Notes: a model not told the origin generated them from the sequence alone. Counted from the first letter of the stretch, positions 1-8,659 are shown. The stretch is DNA of 64,000 bases from CAYYBE01 sp964470345 (GCA_964470345.1 CAYYBE010000001.1:62001-126000), one strand, 5' to 3'. Made by a program: numbers and translations.

Positions 1-35
1 GTAAATTGCGAGCCCAGCAACTTTCAATGGTAGAT

Positions 36-1298
36 TTACTCGCACTCTGGGATAAACTTCGCGCCGGCGCCACAGCAACAACACGTTGAGTAGTGCTTAC
101 CCTTTAACGGGTAATAGACACTATTGCGTGCGCGGGCAAGATGCTCGCAATGTGCTTGCTTATGCAGTTCATCAAAGGCATAGGTATTTGCCGTGTTTCG
201 TAATTCATCAAAACATTCTTGAGAGATCCAGGATACTGTTTTTCGTGCAGAAGCATAGCGGCAGCGTATTATCGCCTGTTCATGGTGTGGTTGAAGCTCA
301 AGAACAATATGGGCACCTTTATAACCGTTATCATCAATAAGGTTAATGAGTGTCGGCGTAAAAGCTGCCATCGGAATGGGGTAGAGGGGGAAGTATGCTC
401 GATAGGCATTGGGCGTCCAGCCAAATGACCAGAATTCACTGTGCAGGGGAGCGTATTCTTTGCGGCAAGTTTTGCAAGAACCACGATGATGTGAGGGAAC
501 TGATACTTTCAGTTCAATTTGCGTGAGCTTTTGAGGAACTTTTCCATTGCAGACTTTGTTAAATCGTCTTGAAGAGAATGATTGTAGTTGCGAAAAGCAG
601 TCAAGTTTTTGAATAAAGTCATTACGAGAGTAAAAGTGGTAGATACTTTCAAACATGTCATCACAGATTAAGCGATTTGTTTCTGCCATGACCGGTGTAC
701 CAAAGAGTGCAAGTTCATTAATAGCAAACGTATCATCGGGGAATAATTTTTTACGTGCAGTTGCCAAGTTCAGGGCGACTGATCCACCGTGGCTATAAGC
801 AATGATTCGGATACGAACGCATGCACAGGGAAACTGTTTTTTTACGCGTCGATATTCTTTACGTAATGCTCGATAGAAATCCCATGCCTCAGAGTAGCGC
901 TGTGATGCACTAACAAGTCCTGACCAGCCAAAGGTGTAGTATTGTCTGAGCTCATGCGGTTGTAACGCTCCAAGTTCACGGTCGATAAGCAGGGCAAAAA
1001 GTGACGAAGCGTTTCCCTGGTAATGCTCGGTAGGCATGATAATCTTTTTGAGGCCAAAATCTTGAATGGCTTGGGTATGATAAAAGGGTGGGTTGGTGCG
1101 GATATTGTGTACAATTCTGGTATAACATGAATCGCACATGTCATCACGTAACAGTTGGAAGAATGTGGAGAATGACGCGGCTGACTGTAGTCCTACCGTA
1201 CCATGCACCATAATAGTCATCCAGACTTTGGTGACTGGTTGCTGGGCACCCCAAAGAGTTGAGGTTGCTATGAGGGTTAACCAAAGGGAACGGCGCAT
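36..1298 (-). CDS. Exported lipase-like alpha/beta hydrolase
   Basis: A 420-residue protein with an N-terminal signal peptide (MRRSLWLTLIATSTLWGA). The next segment reads MIMVHGTVG, which resembles the HG oxyanion turn of lipases. Around residue 169 the motif AYSHGGS fits the nucleophile elbow (x-x-Ser-His-Gly-Gly) of alpha/beta hydrolases, although the first Gly of GxSxG is Ala. This suggests a serine hydrolase acting outside the cytoplasm, with substrate unknown. The C-terminal half has paired cysteines (SCKTC) and the tail carries four Cys in a row, unusual for a cytosolic enzyme. A good Shine-Dalgarno (AGGAGAG) precedes the ATG. The His and Asp of the triad cannot be assigned by eye. Confidence 0.6.
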   Translation of the reverse strand: MRRSLWLTLIATSTLWGAQQPVTKVWMTIMVHGTVGLQSAASFSTFFQLLRDDMCDSCYTRIVHNIRTNPPFYHTQAIQDFGLKKIIMPTEHYQGNASSLFALLIDRELGALQPHELRQYYTFGWSGLVSASQRYSEAWDFYRALRKEYRRVKKQFPCACVRIRIIAYSHGGSVALNLATARKKLFPDDTFAINELALFGTPVMAETNRLICDDMFESIYHFYSRNDFIQKLDCFSQLQSFSSRRFNKVCNGKVPQKLTQIELKVSVPSHHRGSCKTCRKEYAPLHSEFWSFGWTPNAYRAYFPLYPIPMAAFTPTLINLIDDNGYKGAHIVLELQPHHEQAIIRCRYASARKTVSWISQECFDELRNTANTYAFDELHKQAHCEHLARARNSVYYPLKGKHYSTCCCCGAGAKFIPECE

Positions 1299-1330
1299 GA
1301 CTTTCTCTCCTTTTTAGACAAAGTACAATA

Positions 1331-1795
1331 TCAAACTTGTCGTATCTGTTTTTCTAACGTTTTCAGATATTGCAAACTCTCGATTTTATGCGATTTTTCT
1401 AAATCTTGCTGCGTGTCTTCAAGTACTTGCAAGAGTATTTCTTTATCTTCTATTTTTTGTGCTAATTCTAATAATTCAGATTCGAGAGTAATCAGATCCT
1501 GGGAAATGACTTTGAAAATTTTTGTATTGTTAAGATCAAAGTAAGCATGACTCAGTATATTTCTAAAAGCGACAATTTTTCTCCATGCAGGATTAATCAA
1601 ACTTTTGAATTTTTGACTTGCCAAAATATGCTTCATGGCTTCGCCCACGAGCTCTAATTCTCGTAATGTTGCACTGAAAATTACATCGTCATTAAAAAAG
1701 TCCTCGGAAGTTTTGCAATTTTTGGTGAACCGTTTAATTTTTTCGATTGAGACAAAAGTATCGATAAGAAAAAATTCAGGAAACCTATTAAGCAT
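1331..1795 (-). CDS. hepT: HepT-like HEPN protein (DUF86), putative toxin of a HepT/MntA pair
   Basis: A 154-residue helical protein. Near residues 79-87 it carries RNILSHAYF, which matches the Rx4HxY motif of HEPN RNases of the HepT family. In characterised type VII systems HepT is an RNase and its partner MntA AMPylates the motif tyrosine. The gene starts inside the end of the upstream nucleotidyltransferase gene (8-nt overlap) with AAGGA in front of the ATG, so the two are probably translationally coupled. The last 40 residues form a charged coiled-coil-like extension beyond the usual domain. Family membership is fairly secure. Toxin activity is inferred. Confidence 0.8.
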   Translation of the reverse strand: MLNRFPEFFLIDTFVSIEKIKRFTKNCKTSEDFFNDDVIFSATLRELELVGEAMKHILASQKFKSLINPAWRKIVAFRNILSHAYFDLNNTKIFKVISQDLITLESELLELAQKIEDKEILLQVLEDTQQDLEKSHKIESLQYLKTLEKQIRQV

Positions 1796-2099
1796 AGATA
1801 ATGTCCTTATCTATTTGTCGTTTAACGAATGTTCTTACCCCGTTAAAGGTTACAACGTCTACTTTCTTTTGAAACCGTTTTTCCAAAAACTCTTGTAAGT
1901 CGATAAGTTTCATAAAGTCGGCTTCCCCCATATCAACAATGATATCGATATCACTGTCTTTTCGGGCTTCACCACGTGCGTAGGAGCCAAAGAGGGCAAT
2001 CTTATTGACGCTGAACTCTTTCTTGAGAAAATCTTTATTTTTTCCCAGAAAAGAGATGATTGCTTCCCGATTGATGGGTGTTTCTTTACTTTGTTTCAT
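1788..2099 (-). CDS. mntA: MntA-like minimal nucleotidyltransferase, putative antitoxin
   Basis: A 103-residue protein with the polymerase-beta-type nucleotidyltransferase signature GSYARGEARKDSDIDI, supplying the GS turn and the two metal-binding Asp. In HepT/MntA systems this protein neutralises the HEPN RNase by AMPylation. I chose the ATG at 2099 (MKQSKETPIN) because it gives the standard family length. In-frame ATGs at 2120 and 2144 would add 7 or 15 residues, and no ribosome site decides clearly between them. It overlaps the hepT-like gene by 8 nt, which is the usual antitoxin-toxin coupling. Confidence 0.8.
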   Translation of the reverse strand: MKQSKETPINREAIISFLGKNKDFLKKEFSVNKIALFGSYARGEARKDSDIDIIVDMGEADFMKLIDLQEFLEKRFQKKVDVVTFNGVRTFVKRQIDKDIIYA

Positions 2100-2188
2100 A
2101 CAAACCCTTTTTGAGAACATAGAACCGTCTCTTAAGTATATCATGGAATAATCTGACGGAATTTTGTAGGGTTTTGCTGTAAAGAGGG

Positions 2189-2542
2189 TTATTTCCCCTT
2201 TCCTATGGCATACGCATGATTAAAAGCATAGAAATATCTTTGCCAAAATTCATCGGTAGTTTGATGGTGGTTGTCGCTCCGGAAATGGTCTATGAGAGCA
2301 TTTTTGAGGAAATAGAGTTTCTCAAGGCAGACTTCATTTTTAGGATCCTGTATGGTGAACGAGAGAAATTCAAAGGCTCGTTCTAGCAAAGCTTCGCTGC
2401 GGTCGATATAGCCCTTATTTTTCCAGAGAATAGCTCTGTCGAAATCCGCTCCAACGTTGGCAAGTTGTTCTACGAGCGGACGCTCAAACCACTTGCCGCT
2501 TAACAATTGATCTTGGTAAAGATGCTTTCTTTCTTCGTTCAT
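2189..2542 (-). CDS. Hypothetical helical protein next to the HepT/MntA pair
   Basis: A 117-residue soluble protein, predicted from composition to be almost entirely alpha-helical, with no signal peptide or membrane segment. I do not recognise the family. Charged helices (RSEALLERAFEFLSF) and a C-terminal FWQRYFYAFNHAYAIG segment are the visible features. It lies 90 nt upstream of the mntA-like gene in the same direction, so it could share its transcript. No clear Shine-Dalgarno precedes the ATG. A HEPN-like fold is conceivable from the helical pattern, but no Rx4H motif is present. Confidence 0.6.
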   Translation of the reverse strand: MNEERKHLYQDQLLSGKWFERPLVEQLANVGADFDRAILWKNKGYIDRSEALLERAFEFLSFTIQDPKNEVCLEKLYFLKNALIDHFRSDNHHQTTDEFWQRYFYAFNHAYAIGKGK

Positions 2543-2640
2543 AAGGGCACCATTTTTTGAGAGAAGTATAGATCATATTCATAAAATCTACCAACTCGAA
2601 GCAACTTCGTGGTAAACCTTAAAGTGAATCAAGTTTTCTT

Positions 2641-3366
2641 ATGAAAGGGTATGTTGTGAATTTTATAACAAGATTATGGCGGTCGTTGGCAGTCGGTGCT
2701 CACTTATCACGTGAGATTTTTCAGATTATGTACGGTCAGTACAAGATTCTCAGGTTACCGCAACCAACCGTGAGTATTTTTGGTGGAGCACGGTTGCCGC
2801 AAGATGGGGAATATACAAAAAAAGCATTTGATTTGGCTGGTAAACTTGCGTACGAGGGCTTTTCTGTCCTTACGGGCGGTGGTCCTGGCATCATGGAATC
2901 GGCCAACTGTGGGGCTAATAAAATATATGAGGAGCATAAGGAAAAAGGTATCAAAAATGGAAAAAATGGACGGACCATTGGGCGCTCGATGGGGATCGGC
3001 ATTAGTCGCTTACGCTATGAAGAGGCTCTTAATCGTTGTATCAGTGAAAAAATTACTTTGGATTACTTCTTTGCGCGCAAATATCTTTTGCTGAATTATT
3101 CAAAAGGTTTTATCGTGTTTCCTGGTGGGTTTGGAACGATGGATGAACTTTCTGACCTCCTAAATTTGATGCAAACGGGTAAACGTCCCTTTGCTCCTAT
3201 TGTTCTCATCGGAACGGAGTTTTGGAAGTGCTACCGTGAGTGGGTGACGACGGCTCGCCAAGCAGGTTTACTTTCGCAATCAAATGAGCCTCGAGTGCTT
3301 GTTACGGATGATCTTGATGAAGCCGTTACGCTCTTAGTAGAGCATAGCCGGTCGCTGCATGAGTGA
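2641..3366 (+). CDS. LOG-family protein (nucleotide 5'-monophosphate phosphoribohydrolase-like)
   Basis: A 241-residue Rossmann-fold protein of the lysine-decarboxylase-like/LOG family (TIGR00730 type). GGGPGIMES lies mid-protein and PGGFGTMDE further on; the latter is the family's PGGxGTxxE active-site motif. Characterised members release the base from nucleoside monophosphates, such as cytokinin ribotides. Bacterial housekeeping roles are not settled. About 40 residues precede the usual domain start and look basic and amphipathic. No Shine-Dalgarno is visible before the ATG, so an internal start is possible. The 3' end overlaps the convergent HAD-like gene by 33 nt. Confidence 0.85.
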   Translation: MKGYVVNFITRLWRSLAVGAHLSREIFQIMYGQYKILRLPQPTVSIFGGARLPQDGEYTKKAFDLAGKLAYEGFSVLTGGGPGIMESANCGANKIYEEHKEKGIKNGKNGRTIGRSMGIGISRLRYEEALNRCISEKITLDYFFARKYLLLNYSKGFIVFPGGFGTMDELSDLLNLMQTGKRPFAPIVLIGTEFWKCYREWVTTARQAGLLSQSNEPRVLVTDDLDEAVTLLVEHSRSLHE

Positions 3367-4014
3367 GCCGAGCGTTTGCTCAAGCGCGTTTGCCAGTTGC
3401 TTAGAATTTTTATAGTGAATGGGATACCAGCCGATTTTACGGGCAATAGCAATGTTGGCAGGGTTATCATCAATAAAGATAATTATTGGGCGTATATACC
3501 CAAAGCTTTTTAATAATTCTTCAAATGACAGAAATGCTGAAAGTGCTGGCTTTTGTTGCTCTTTGCTGTGTACGGTGTGAAATCCTTGAAAGAGAGAAAA
3601 GCGCTCAGGGTACCGCTCTTTGAGCTCAGTAAATGTCTGAGATTCAATGTTGGAAAAAAGAAAAAGCGGGAATCCTTCAGCTGTGAGCTCAGATGCAATA
3701 TTCCACGTCTCGGTGATTGGATATTGTGAGTTAAAAATATTGCGTGCAGTTTGCTGGGTAAGATCAAATTCTCTATCTCGTAGGTAATCATAGGCTATTT
3801 TGAGCGTATTGCGCGGTGAGGTCGCCAGTGCATAGAACGCCGTGCGGAATAGTTGTTTAACATCGATTTTCATGAGAACTTCATGCAAATCAAAGGCAAT
3901 AACGATAGAAGGGCGATTACGCAGTTGCGGTGTGAACGATATGCCTTCGCATGGTGCCGACATCAATAACAGAGCATACAATGTACTTTGTGCAAGCATA
4001 GTTACTATCTTCAT
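3334..4014 (-). CDS. Exported HAD-like protein with altered DxD motif
   Basis: A 226-residue protein beginning with a signal-peptide-like segment (MKIVTMLAQSTLYALLLMSAP). HAD motif I follows as IVIAFDLHEVL, and motif IV is recognisable as IIIFIDDNPANI. The second aspartate of the catalytic DxD in motif I is His, so classical phosphatase chemistry may be altered, although dehalogenase-like and some other HAD branches also deviate here. A purine-rich GGGGGGAA site precedes the ATG. Export of a HAD protein is unusual because most are cytosolic. The substrate is unknown. Confidence 0.7.
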   Translation of the reverse strand: MKIVTMLAQSTLYALLLMSAPCEGISFTPQLRNRPSIVIAFDLHEVLMKIDVKQLFRTAFYALATSPRNTLKIAYDYLRDREFDLTQQTARNIFNSQYPITETWNIASELTAEGFPLFLFSNIESQTFTELKERYPERFSLFQGFHTVHSKEQQKPALSAFLSFEELLKSFGYIRPIIIFIDDNPANIAIARKIGWYPIHYKNSKQLANALEQTLGSLMQRPAMLY

Positions 4015-4034
4015 AAACAGTTCCCCCCTAAAAG

Positions 4035-5192
4035 TTATTCTAAATCCCTTTGATACACTTGGGTAAAAAGTTGCGCATAAGCATCGACCATCGTTTGACT
4101 GGTATAGTGCTTGCGTATGAGTAGCTGTGCAGCTGCTCCGAGCTGTTCAGTTGTTGTAGGTGATACGATAATTCTTTCCAGTGCCTGCGTGAGCGCTACA
4201 GAATCATTTGGTGGTATAACAATTCCTGTTACTTCGTTCGTAATAACATCATGTTTGCTTTCATATTGTGCACTGACAATAACGGGAAGAGCATTGGCCA
4301 TAGCCTCTAAAAGTGCCAAAGAAAGACCCTCATACGCTGAAGGCTGTACAAAACAGGTAAAGTGGCGATAGTAAGGGTATGCGCTCTGACCAGGTATGAT
4401 GGTAACGCGAGTGCTGAGTTTTTTGGTTTGGATCTGTGTTCGCAAATCATGTTCTTGGGGACCAGAGCCAATAATAACTAAATGTGTATTGGGGGACTGC
4501 GCGGCCAGTGCTGCAAAGCTTTCAATAAGCAGTGGATAATTTTTAACAGGGACAAGTCGGCCAACGGTGCCAAAAACAACAGCAGTTTCTTTTGAGCACG
4601 GCAGCGGTATTGGTACCGGCTGTTGGCTGAGAAGCTGAACTTTTTCAAAGTCTATGCCGTTCGGGATAGTAACCAATTGTTCAGGCGTGCACTTTTTATG
4701 GGCTATGAGTGAGCGGGCGATGATAGGAGCAACAGCAACGGTTTTGGTAGGATGTAAAGGCATAAGTCGGTCGAGCCAGGTTCTCAGTTTTCCTTCATGC
4801 TCGACAACCGTGTGCATTGAGCTTACACAGGGAATACCGAGCCAGGTTGCAGCCATAAGCCCCAAGAAGTTTGCGGACCATAAGACGGTATGGATACATT
4901 GGGGTCGTTGTCGAGAAAGTGTGTATGCTAAGCGAAAGAAAAACAGAGGGTTGGCATATCCGCCCCATGCTTTGATTTGTATACACTTGATGCCCGCAGA
5001 TTCGATAGATGCCCGTAAGGGCCCATCATAAAAATAAATAACTGTTTGATGAAACGTTGGTTGAAGTCCCGATACAAGTTGACTTAAAACGGTCTCAGCT
5101 CCGCCTTGTTTAAGACTTGTAATGACATGGACGAGCCGTGGGCGCACGTGAACGGTGTGCATGCCGTCGTCTGCGCGTTGTTTACTTGGCAT
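4035..5192 (-). CDS. GT4-family glycosyltransferase
   Basis: A 385-residue GT-B glycosyltransferase. The N-terminal Gly-rich acceptor loop reads ITSLKQGGAETVLSQL. The C-terminal nucleotide-sugar site holds the Ex7E motif within EGLSLALLEAMANALPV. VVFGTVGRLVPVKNYPLLI marks the start of the second Rossmann domain. It probably transfers a sugar to a lipid or glycan in envelope biogenesis, with donor and acceptor unknown. The ATG lies inside the 3' end of the upstream acyl-CoA ligase gene (11-nt overlap), indicating an operon with translational coupling. Confidence 0.88.
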   Translation of the reverse strand: MPSKQRADDGMHTVHVRPRLVHVITSLKQGGAETVLSQLVSGLQPTFHQTVIYFYDGPLRASIESAGIKCIQIKAWGGYANPLFFFRLAYTLSRQRPQCIHTVLWSANFLGLMAATWLGIPCVSSMHTVVEHEGKLRTWLDRLMPLHPTKTVAVAPIIARSLIAHKKCTPEQLVTIPNGIDFEKVQLLSQQPVPIPLPCSKETAVVFGTVGRLVPVKNYPLLIESFAALAAQSPNTHLVIIGSGPQEHDLRTQIQTKKLSTRVTIIPGQSAYPYYRHFTCFVQPSAYEGLSLALLEAMANALPVIVSAQYESKHDVITNEVTGIVIPPNDSVALTQALERIIVSPTTTEQLGAAAQLLIRKHYTSQTMVDAYAQLFTQVYQRDLE

Positions 5193-6711
5193 GATTGGTA
5201 CGCAACTCTTTTTTGTTTACTTTGCCTAACGACGTTAACGGTAATGCATCCACCACAATAAACTGGCGCGGCACTTTATACGCTGCTACGCGTTGTACGC
5301 ACAGGTCGTGAAGTGTTTTTTCGATATCAGCAGTTGGTTCTTTAAGGGTAACATAGGCAACCGGATATTCATCCCCATTTCCTGTTTCTCGTACCCCAAT
5401 AACGGCAGCCAATAAAATGGCTGGATGGGCTTGTAAAATGGTTTCAATCTCTTGCGGATAAATTTTGATACCTTTGTTTACAATAATATCTTTTTCGCGT
5501 CCGCACATAATAATACGTCCTTGGGCATCGATTTTTGCAAGGTCACCGGTATTGAGCCAGCCATTTTGCAAAACATGTTCTGTAGCTTGTGGAGCGTTGT
5601 AATAGCCGAGCATAATATTAGGGCCTTTGATCCAAAGAATGCCGACGGTTTCATTGTTTTCCGTTATGCCATCACGAATTTCGCATTCAATGTTGATAAA
5701 TGGTCTTCCTACGCAGTGTAAAGGCGCTGGTTCGTCGTCGACATCGATTGCTACAAAGGGTGAAGCCTCGGTAAGGCCATAACCGTTACATAATTTTCGG
5801 TGGTACAGTTGTTCAAAGCACGTTTTAATTTTTCCGGTAATTGCATCGCCTCCGCTGATATTGTAACGAACGTTATCAAACGTCAGCTGTTTCATTTGGC
5901 AAAAGAGGCCAAATAGCCCAGGAACACCAATAATAATGGTTGGTTTCAGGGCAAGCCCTGCAATCAGCGTTGTCCTGCTAATATGCGGCACTAAAATAAC
6001 GGTCGCTCCTAAAGCGCAACTTACCCAGACCATTGCATTTTGTGGAAGGCAGTGAAAGAGGGGTAATGCGCAAAAAAGACGCTCATCGCTCGTTATATTA
6101 AAACGGCAGATGCCTTGGATAACGTTGCTCAAAATATTAGACGAGCTTAGCATGACCCCTTTGGGTAGCCCCGTTGTACCAGAGGTGTAGAGTAACGCAG
6201 CCAGCTCATCAATGGGCCGTTCGATGGGCGTAAATGGTGTATTCTCGGTGGGTATTGCTTCAAGAGATTTTTCGGTAATGATTTTTGTTGAATCTAGAGA
6301 AACTTCTTGTAATTTCGGGGCAAGCTTTTCTGAGATAATAAACATCTGGGGCTTGGCGTCGCTCATAATATGGGTAAGTTCTTGCTGATGCAAAAATACG
6401 TTGAGTGGAATAACAATGGCGCCTGTTTGCCAGATACCCCAGTAGGCTTGGTAAAAGAAGAGGCTGTTTTCTGCGAGTAAGCAGACACGGTCCCCTGGTT
6501 TGATTCCTTGTGCTACCAGATAGCGACTGATGTCAGATGCTTGTTGATACAGTTGCCCATAGGTGAGAGATTCTGTAGGTGAAATAATTACCGCTGTTTT
6601 TTCAGGAAAGAGCTTTGCTGCCCGTGCAAGCAGTGTTCCTGCATAGATGAGTCTATTGTTCTTGCTGAGCGATGCGGTTAACTCTGCGTATCGTTGTGCT
6701 TCATGGTTCAT
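5182..6711 (-). CDS. AMP-forming acyl-CoA synthetase/ligase
   Basis: A 509-residue member of the ANL superfamily. The AMP-binding P-loop reads LLYTSGTTGLPKGVML. Further signature pieces are NGYGLTEASP (A5), GWLNTGDLAKID (A7) and GREKDIIVNKGIKIYP (A8), with the catalytic lysine in LTSLGKVNKKEL (A10). It activates a carboxylic acid, probably a fatty acid, as an acyl adenylate and then the CoA thioester, allowing scavenged host fatty acids to be used. The start is placed at 6711 (MNHEAQRYAEL) because GAGGGAGA lies at proper spacing; a longer in-frame reading to 6990 would run over the divergent tmk gene. Confidence 0.9.
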   Translation of the reverse strand: MNHEAQRYAELTASLSKNNRLIYAGTLLARAAKLFPEKTAVIISPTESLTYGQLYQQASDISRYLVAQGIKPGDRVCLLAENSLFFYQAYWGIWQTGAIVIPLNVFLHQQELTHIMSDAKPQMFIISEKLAPKLQEVSLDSTKIITEKSLEAIPTENTPFTPIERPIDELAALLYTSGTTGLPKGVMLSSSNILSNVIQGICRFNITSDERLFCALPLFHCLPQNAMVWVSCALGATVILVPHISRTTLIAGLALKPTIIIGVPGLFGLFCQMKQLTFDNVRYNISGGDAITGKIKTCFEQLYHRKLCNGYGLTEASPFVAIDVDDEPAPLHCVGRPFINIECEIRDGITENNETVGILWIKGPNIMLGYYNAPQATEHVLQNGWLNTGDLAKIDAQGRIIMCGREKDIIVNKGIKIYPQEIETILQAHPAILLAAVIGVRETGNGDEYPVAYVTLKEPTADIEKTLHDLCVQRVAAYKVPRQFIVVDALPLTSLGKVNKKELRTNHAK

Positions 6712-6794
6712 ACTCGTTCTCCCTCTATCTCTCCCTTGCCAACTGTTTATACTAAGATTACCGTAAACAGAATGAGAAGCGTAGGGTTTACCAT

Positions 6795-7439
6795 ATGACA
6801 AAGAAAATAATAAAAAATGGTTTTTTACTAGCCTGTGAAGGCATAGATGGTTCAGGTAAGAGCGTTTTGGCGCAATCATTACATCAAGCGTTGGTAGCAG
6901 ATGGCTTTGCTGCGCTCTTAACACGCGAGCCGGGTGCAACAGTGCTGGGAAAAAAGATCCGTCATCTCTTGCAATACCCTGAAACGCCACTGGTGCCTCG
7001 CACGCAATTTTTACTCTATGCTGCCGACCGTGCTGACCATTTTGAACAAGAGATAATTCCTGCGTTACGCGATGGTATGGTCGTGATCAGTGACCGCATG
7101 GCCGACTCTTCTGTTGCGTACCAAGGCTACGGCTGTGGGCTTGCAGTTTCCATGCTTCAGCAGATTAATAGCTGGGCAATGCAAGATGTTCGGCCACAAT
7201 TGACGATCTATCTTTCTATCGATTATCAAACAGCGCAGCAGCGTTTGGCAAAACGGCAAGAAAAGCCGGCTGGCTTTGATACGGCACACGCTGAGTTTTT
7301 TGATAAAGTGCTTGCCGGGTACCGTGAACTCTATGCAAAACGGTCAGACGTTCTTATCATTGACGCACGCCAGTCACAACAGGCATGCTTTGAGCAAGCG
7401 TATGCAGCTGTTAAGCGAGTATTGGAGTCACATGAATAA
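6795..7439 (+). CDS. tmk: Thymidylate kinase
   Basis: A 214-residue dTMP kinase that phosphorylates dTMP to dTDP using ATP. The P-loop is CEGIDGSGKSVLA near residues 13-25, the DR(Y/x) segment is SDRMADSSVAYQGYG, and the length is typical. TREPG, the dTMP-binding segment, is also present. It is transcribed divergently from the acyl-CoA ligase and overlaps the following clamp-loader gene by 8 nt (ATGAATAA), a layout commonly seen for tmk-holB pairs. Confidence 0.95.
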   Translation: MTKKIIKNGFLLACEGIDGSGKSVLAQSLHQALVADGFAALLTREPGATVLGKKIRHLLQYPETPLVPRTQFLLYAADRADHFEQEIIPALRDGMVVISDRMADSSVAYQGYGCGLAVSMLQQINSWAMQDVRPQLTIYLSIDYQTAQQRLAKRQEKPAGFDTAHAEFFDKVLAGYRELYAKRSDVLIIDARQSQQACFEQAYAAVKRVLESHE

Positions 7440-8163
7440 TCAGCTTTTGGTCGGGAAACGGGAGGCTGTGCGTGTGCAGGCCGTTAAAAATCTTCAAGCG
7501 CTCTTTTGCCTTACGCCACAAGACACCAAAGGGTGTGGTAACTGTCGAGCGTGTATGTTAGTAGCCGAACATCGCCATTATAATGTTATGTGGTTTACAC
7601 CACAGAAAAATCAGTACACGCGTGCTGAGCTTGATGGCATTGTTCAGAAGATGGCATTTGCACTTGACCCGCAGGAGCAATTTGTCTTTGTTATTGATGA
7701 AGTTGAACTCTTATCGGTCTCATGCGCGAATAGTCTTTTAAAATCGATTGAAGAACCGCCGCGTGGGTATAGCTTTATGCTGTTGGCTGAACGTACAGAT
7801 CTTGTTTTGCCAACGATACGTTCTCGTTGTTTTGAGTATGTGTGTCATGGTACTGCTGCAGACGTTTACTATCCGGAGCTCTGTGCGCTTTTTGAAAAAC
7901 CATCGTTACGTACACTGGGAGAGTTTTCTGCAGTGTATGATCGTTGCCAGCCGAGTGAATATGAGACGTTTGCATTGTTAGATCAGCTTATGGCCTATTG
8001 GCATGCTGAGCTTAAGCAGCAGCTGGCGCGCGATGCCCAACGACTCTGCCAAATTCAGGCAATGCTTGCTTGTATTGGTTCGGCCTACCAAACGCCCCCT
8101 ATGCCTGGAGGAGCAAAGCTTTTCTGGCGCAATCTCTTTATTTGCCTGGCAAATGTCGCATAG
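7432..8163 (+). CDS. holB: DNA polymerase III delta' (clamp-loader) subunit
   Basis: A 243-residue clamp-loader AAA+ subunit, shorter than the roughly 330 residues of E. coli delta'. A zinc module is intact as Cys26-x8-Cys35-x2-Cys38-x2-Cys41. The Walker-B-like VIDEVE, SIEEPPRG and the SRC motif (TIRSRCF) are present. The Walker A loop is degenerate (LLVGKREAVRV), as expected for the non-hydrolysing delta' subunit. The start at 7432 overlaps the tmk stop by 8 nt. The C-terminal collar domain appears reduced. Confidence 0.88.
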   Translation: MNNQLLVGKREAVRVQAVKNLQALFCLTPQDTKGCGNCRACMLVAEHRHYNVMWFTPQKNQYTRAELDGIVQKMAFALDPQEQFVFVIDEVELLSVSCANSLLKSIEEPPRGYSFMLLAERTDLVLPTIRSRCFEYVCHGTAADVYYPELCALFEKPSLRTLGEFSAVYDRCQPSEYETFALLDQLMAYWHAELKQQLARDAQRLCQIQAMLACIGSAYQTPPMPGGAKLFWRNLFICLANVA

Positions 8164-8167
8164 AGCA

Positions 8168-8659
8168 TTAATTAACAGTATGTGCACTGTATCGGTTATA
8201 ACTTGAATCAGTAGTAAAGCATTGCTTTATGATGGCACTAAGAAAGAGGGCAAATTCTACGATGGGAGAGTGATTGGGTTCGGAAGTAAGTGAATCTGTT
8301 TTCTCTTTGGCCAGAACTTGAGTATTGACCGCTATGTGTTGCTTGGGTGAGGGTGTTTGAGATAGGGGTGAATCTGAGTCTGAACCGATTGATTGGGTTG
8401 GTGATGGGCTTTGGTCGCTGTCTGTTTGCAGATATGCGCTTGTAGGCCAAGCAATAAAATGTTTAATGTTATACTCTTCTTCTTGTTCTAGAACACTCTT
8501 TTCTGAGTTGAGCACGTCGTTGCTTACAAGCTTTTCTAAAGAACGTACCCCGCGAATTTGTTGACGAAGAGGTGCTGGGCTGATTATTAAAGTTTTGTGG
8601 CAACTGTGCGCGAGATTTGGAATTGCAATTGAGATGGTCAACATAAACAATTGTTTCAT
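8168..8659 (-). CDS. Hypothetical secreted Ser/Pro-rich protein
   Basis: A 163-residue protein of no recognised family. A signal-peptide-like N-terminus (MKQLFMLTISIAIPNLAHS) is followed by a charged segment and a low-complexity Ser/Pro/Gln/Asp stretch (SDSDSPLSQTPSPKQ). The C-terminus has a short hydrophobic helix (IVEFALFLSAIIKQCF). A strong AAGGAG site supports the ATG. It converges on the holB gene with only 4 nt between the stops. Possible roles such as a periplasmic spacer or effector are speculation. Confidence 0.6.
   Translation of the reverse strand: MKQLFMLTISIAIPNLAHSCHKTLIISPAPLRQQIRGVRSLEKLVSNDVLNSEKSVLEQEEEYNIKHFIAWPTSAYLQTDSDQSPSPTQSIGSDSDSPLSQTPSPKQHIAVNTQVLAKEKTDSLTSEPNHSPIVEFALFLSAIIKQCFTTDSSYNRYSAHTVN

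Noticed and set aside
6712..6990. N-terminal extension of the acyl-CoA ligase by 93 residues
   Set aside because: It would overlap the divergent tmk gene, lacks domain character, and a strong Shine-Dalgarno supports the start at 6711.
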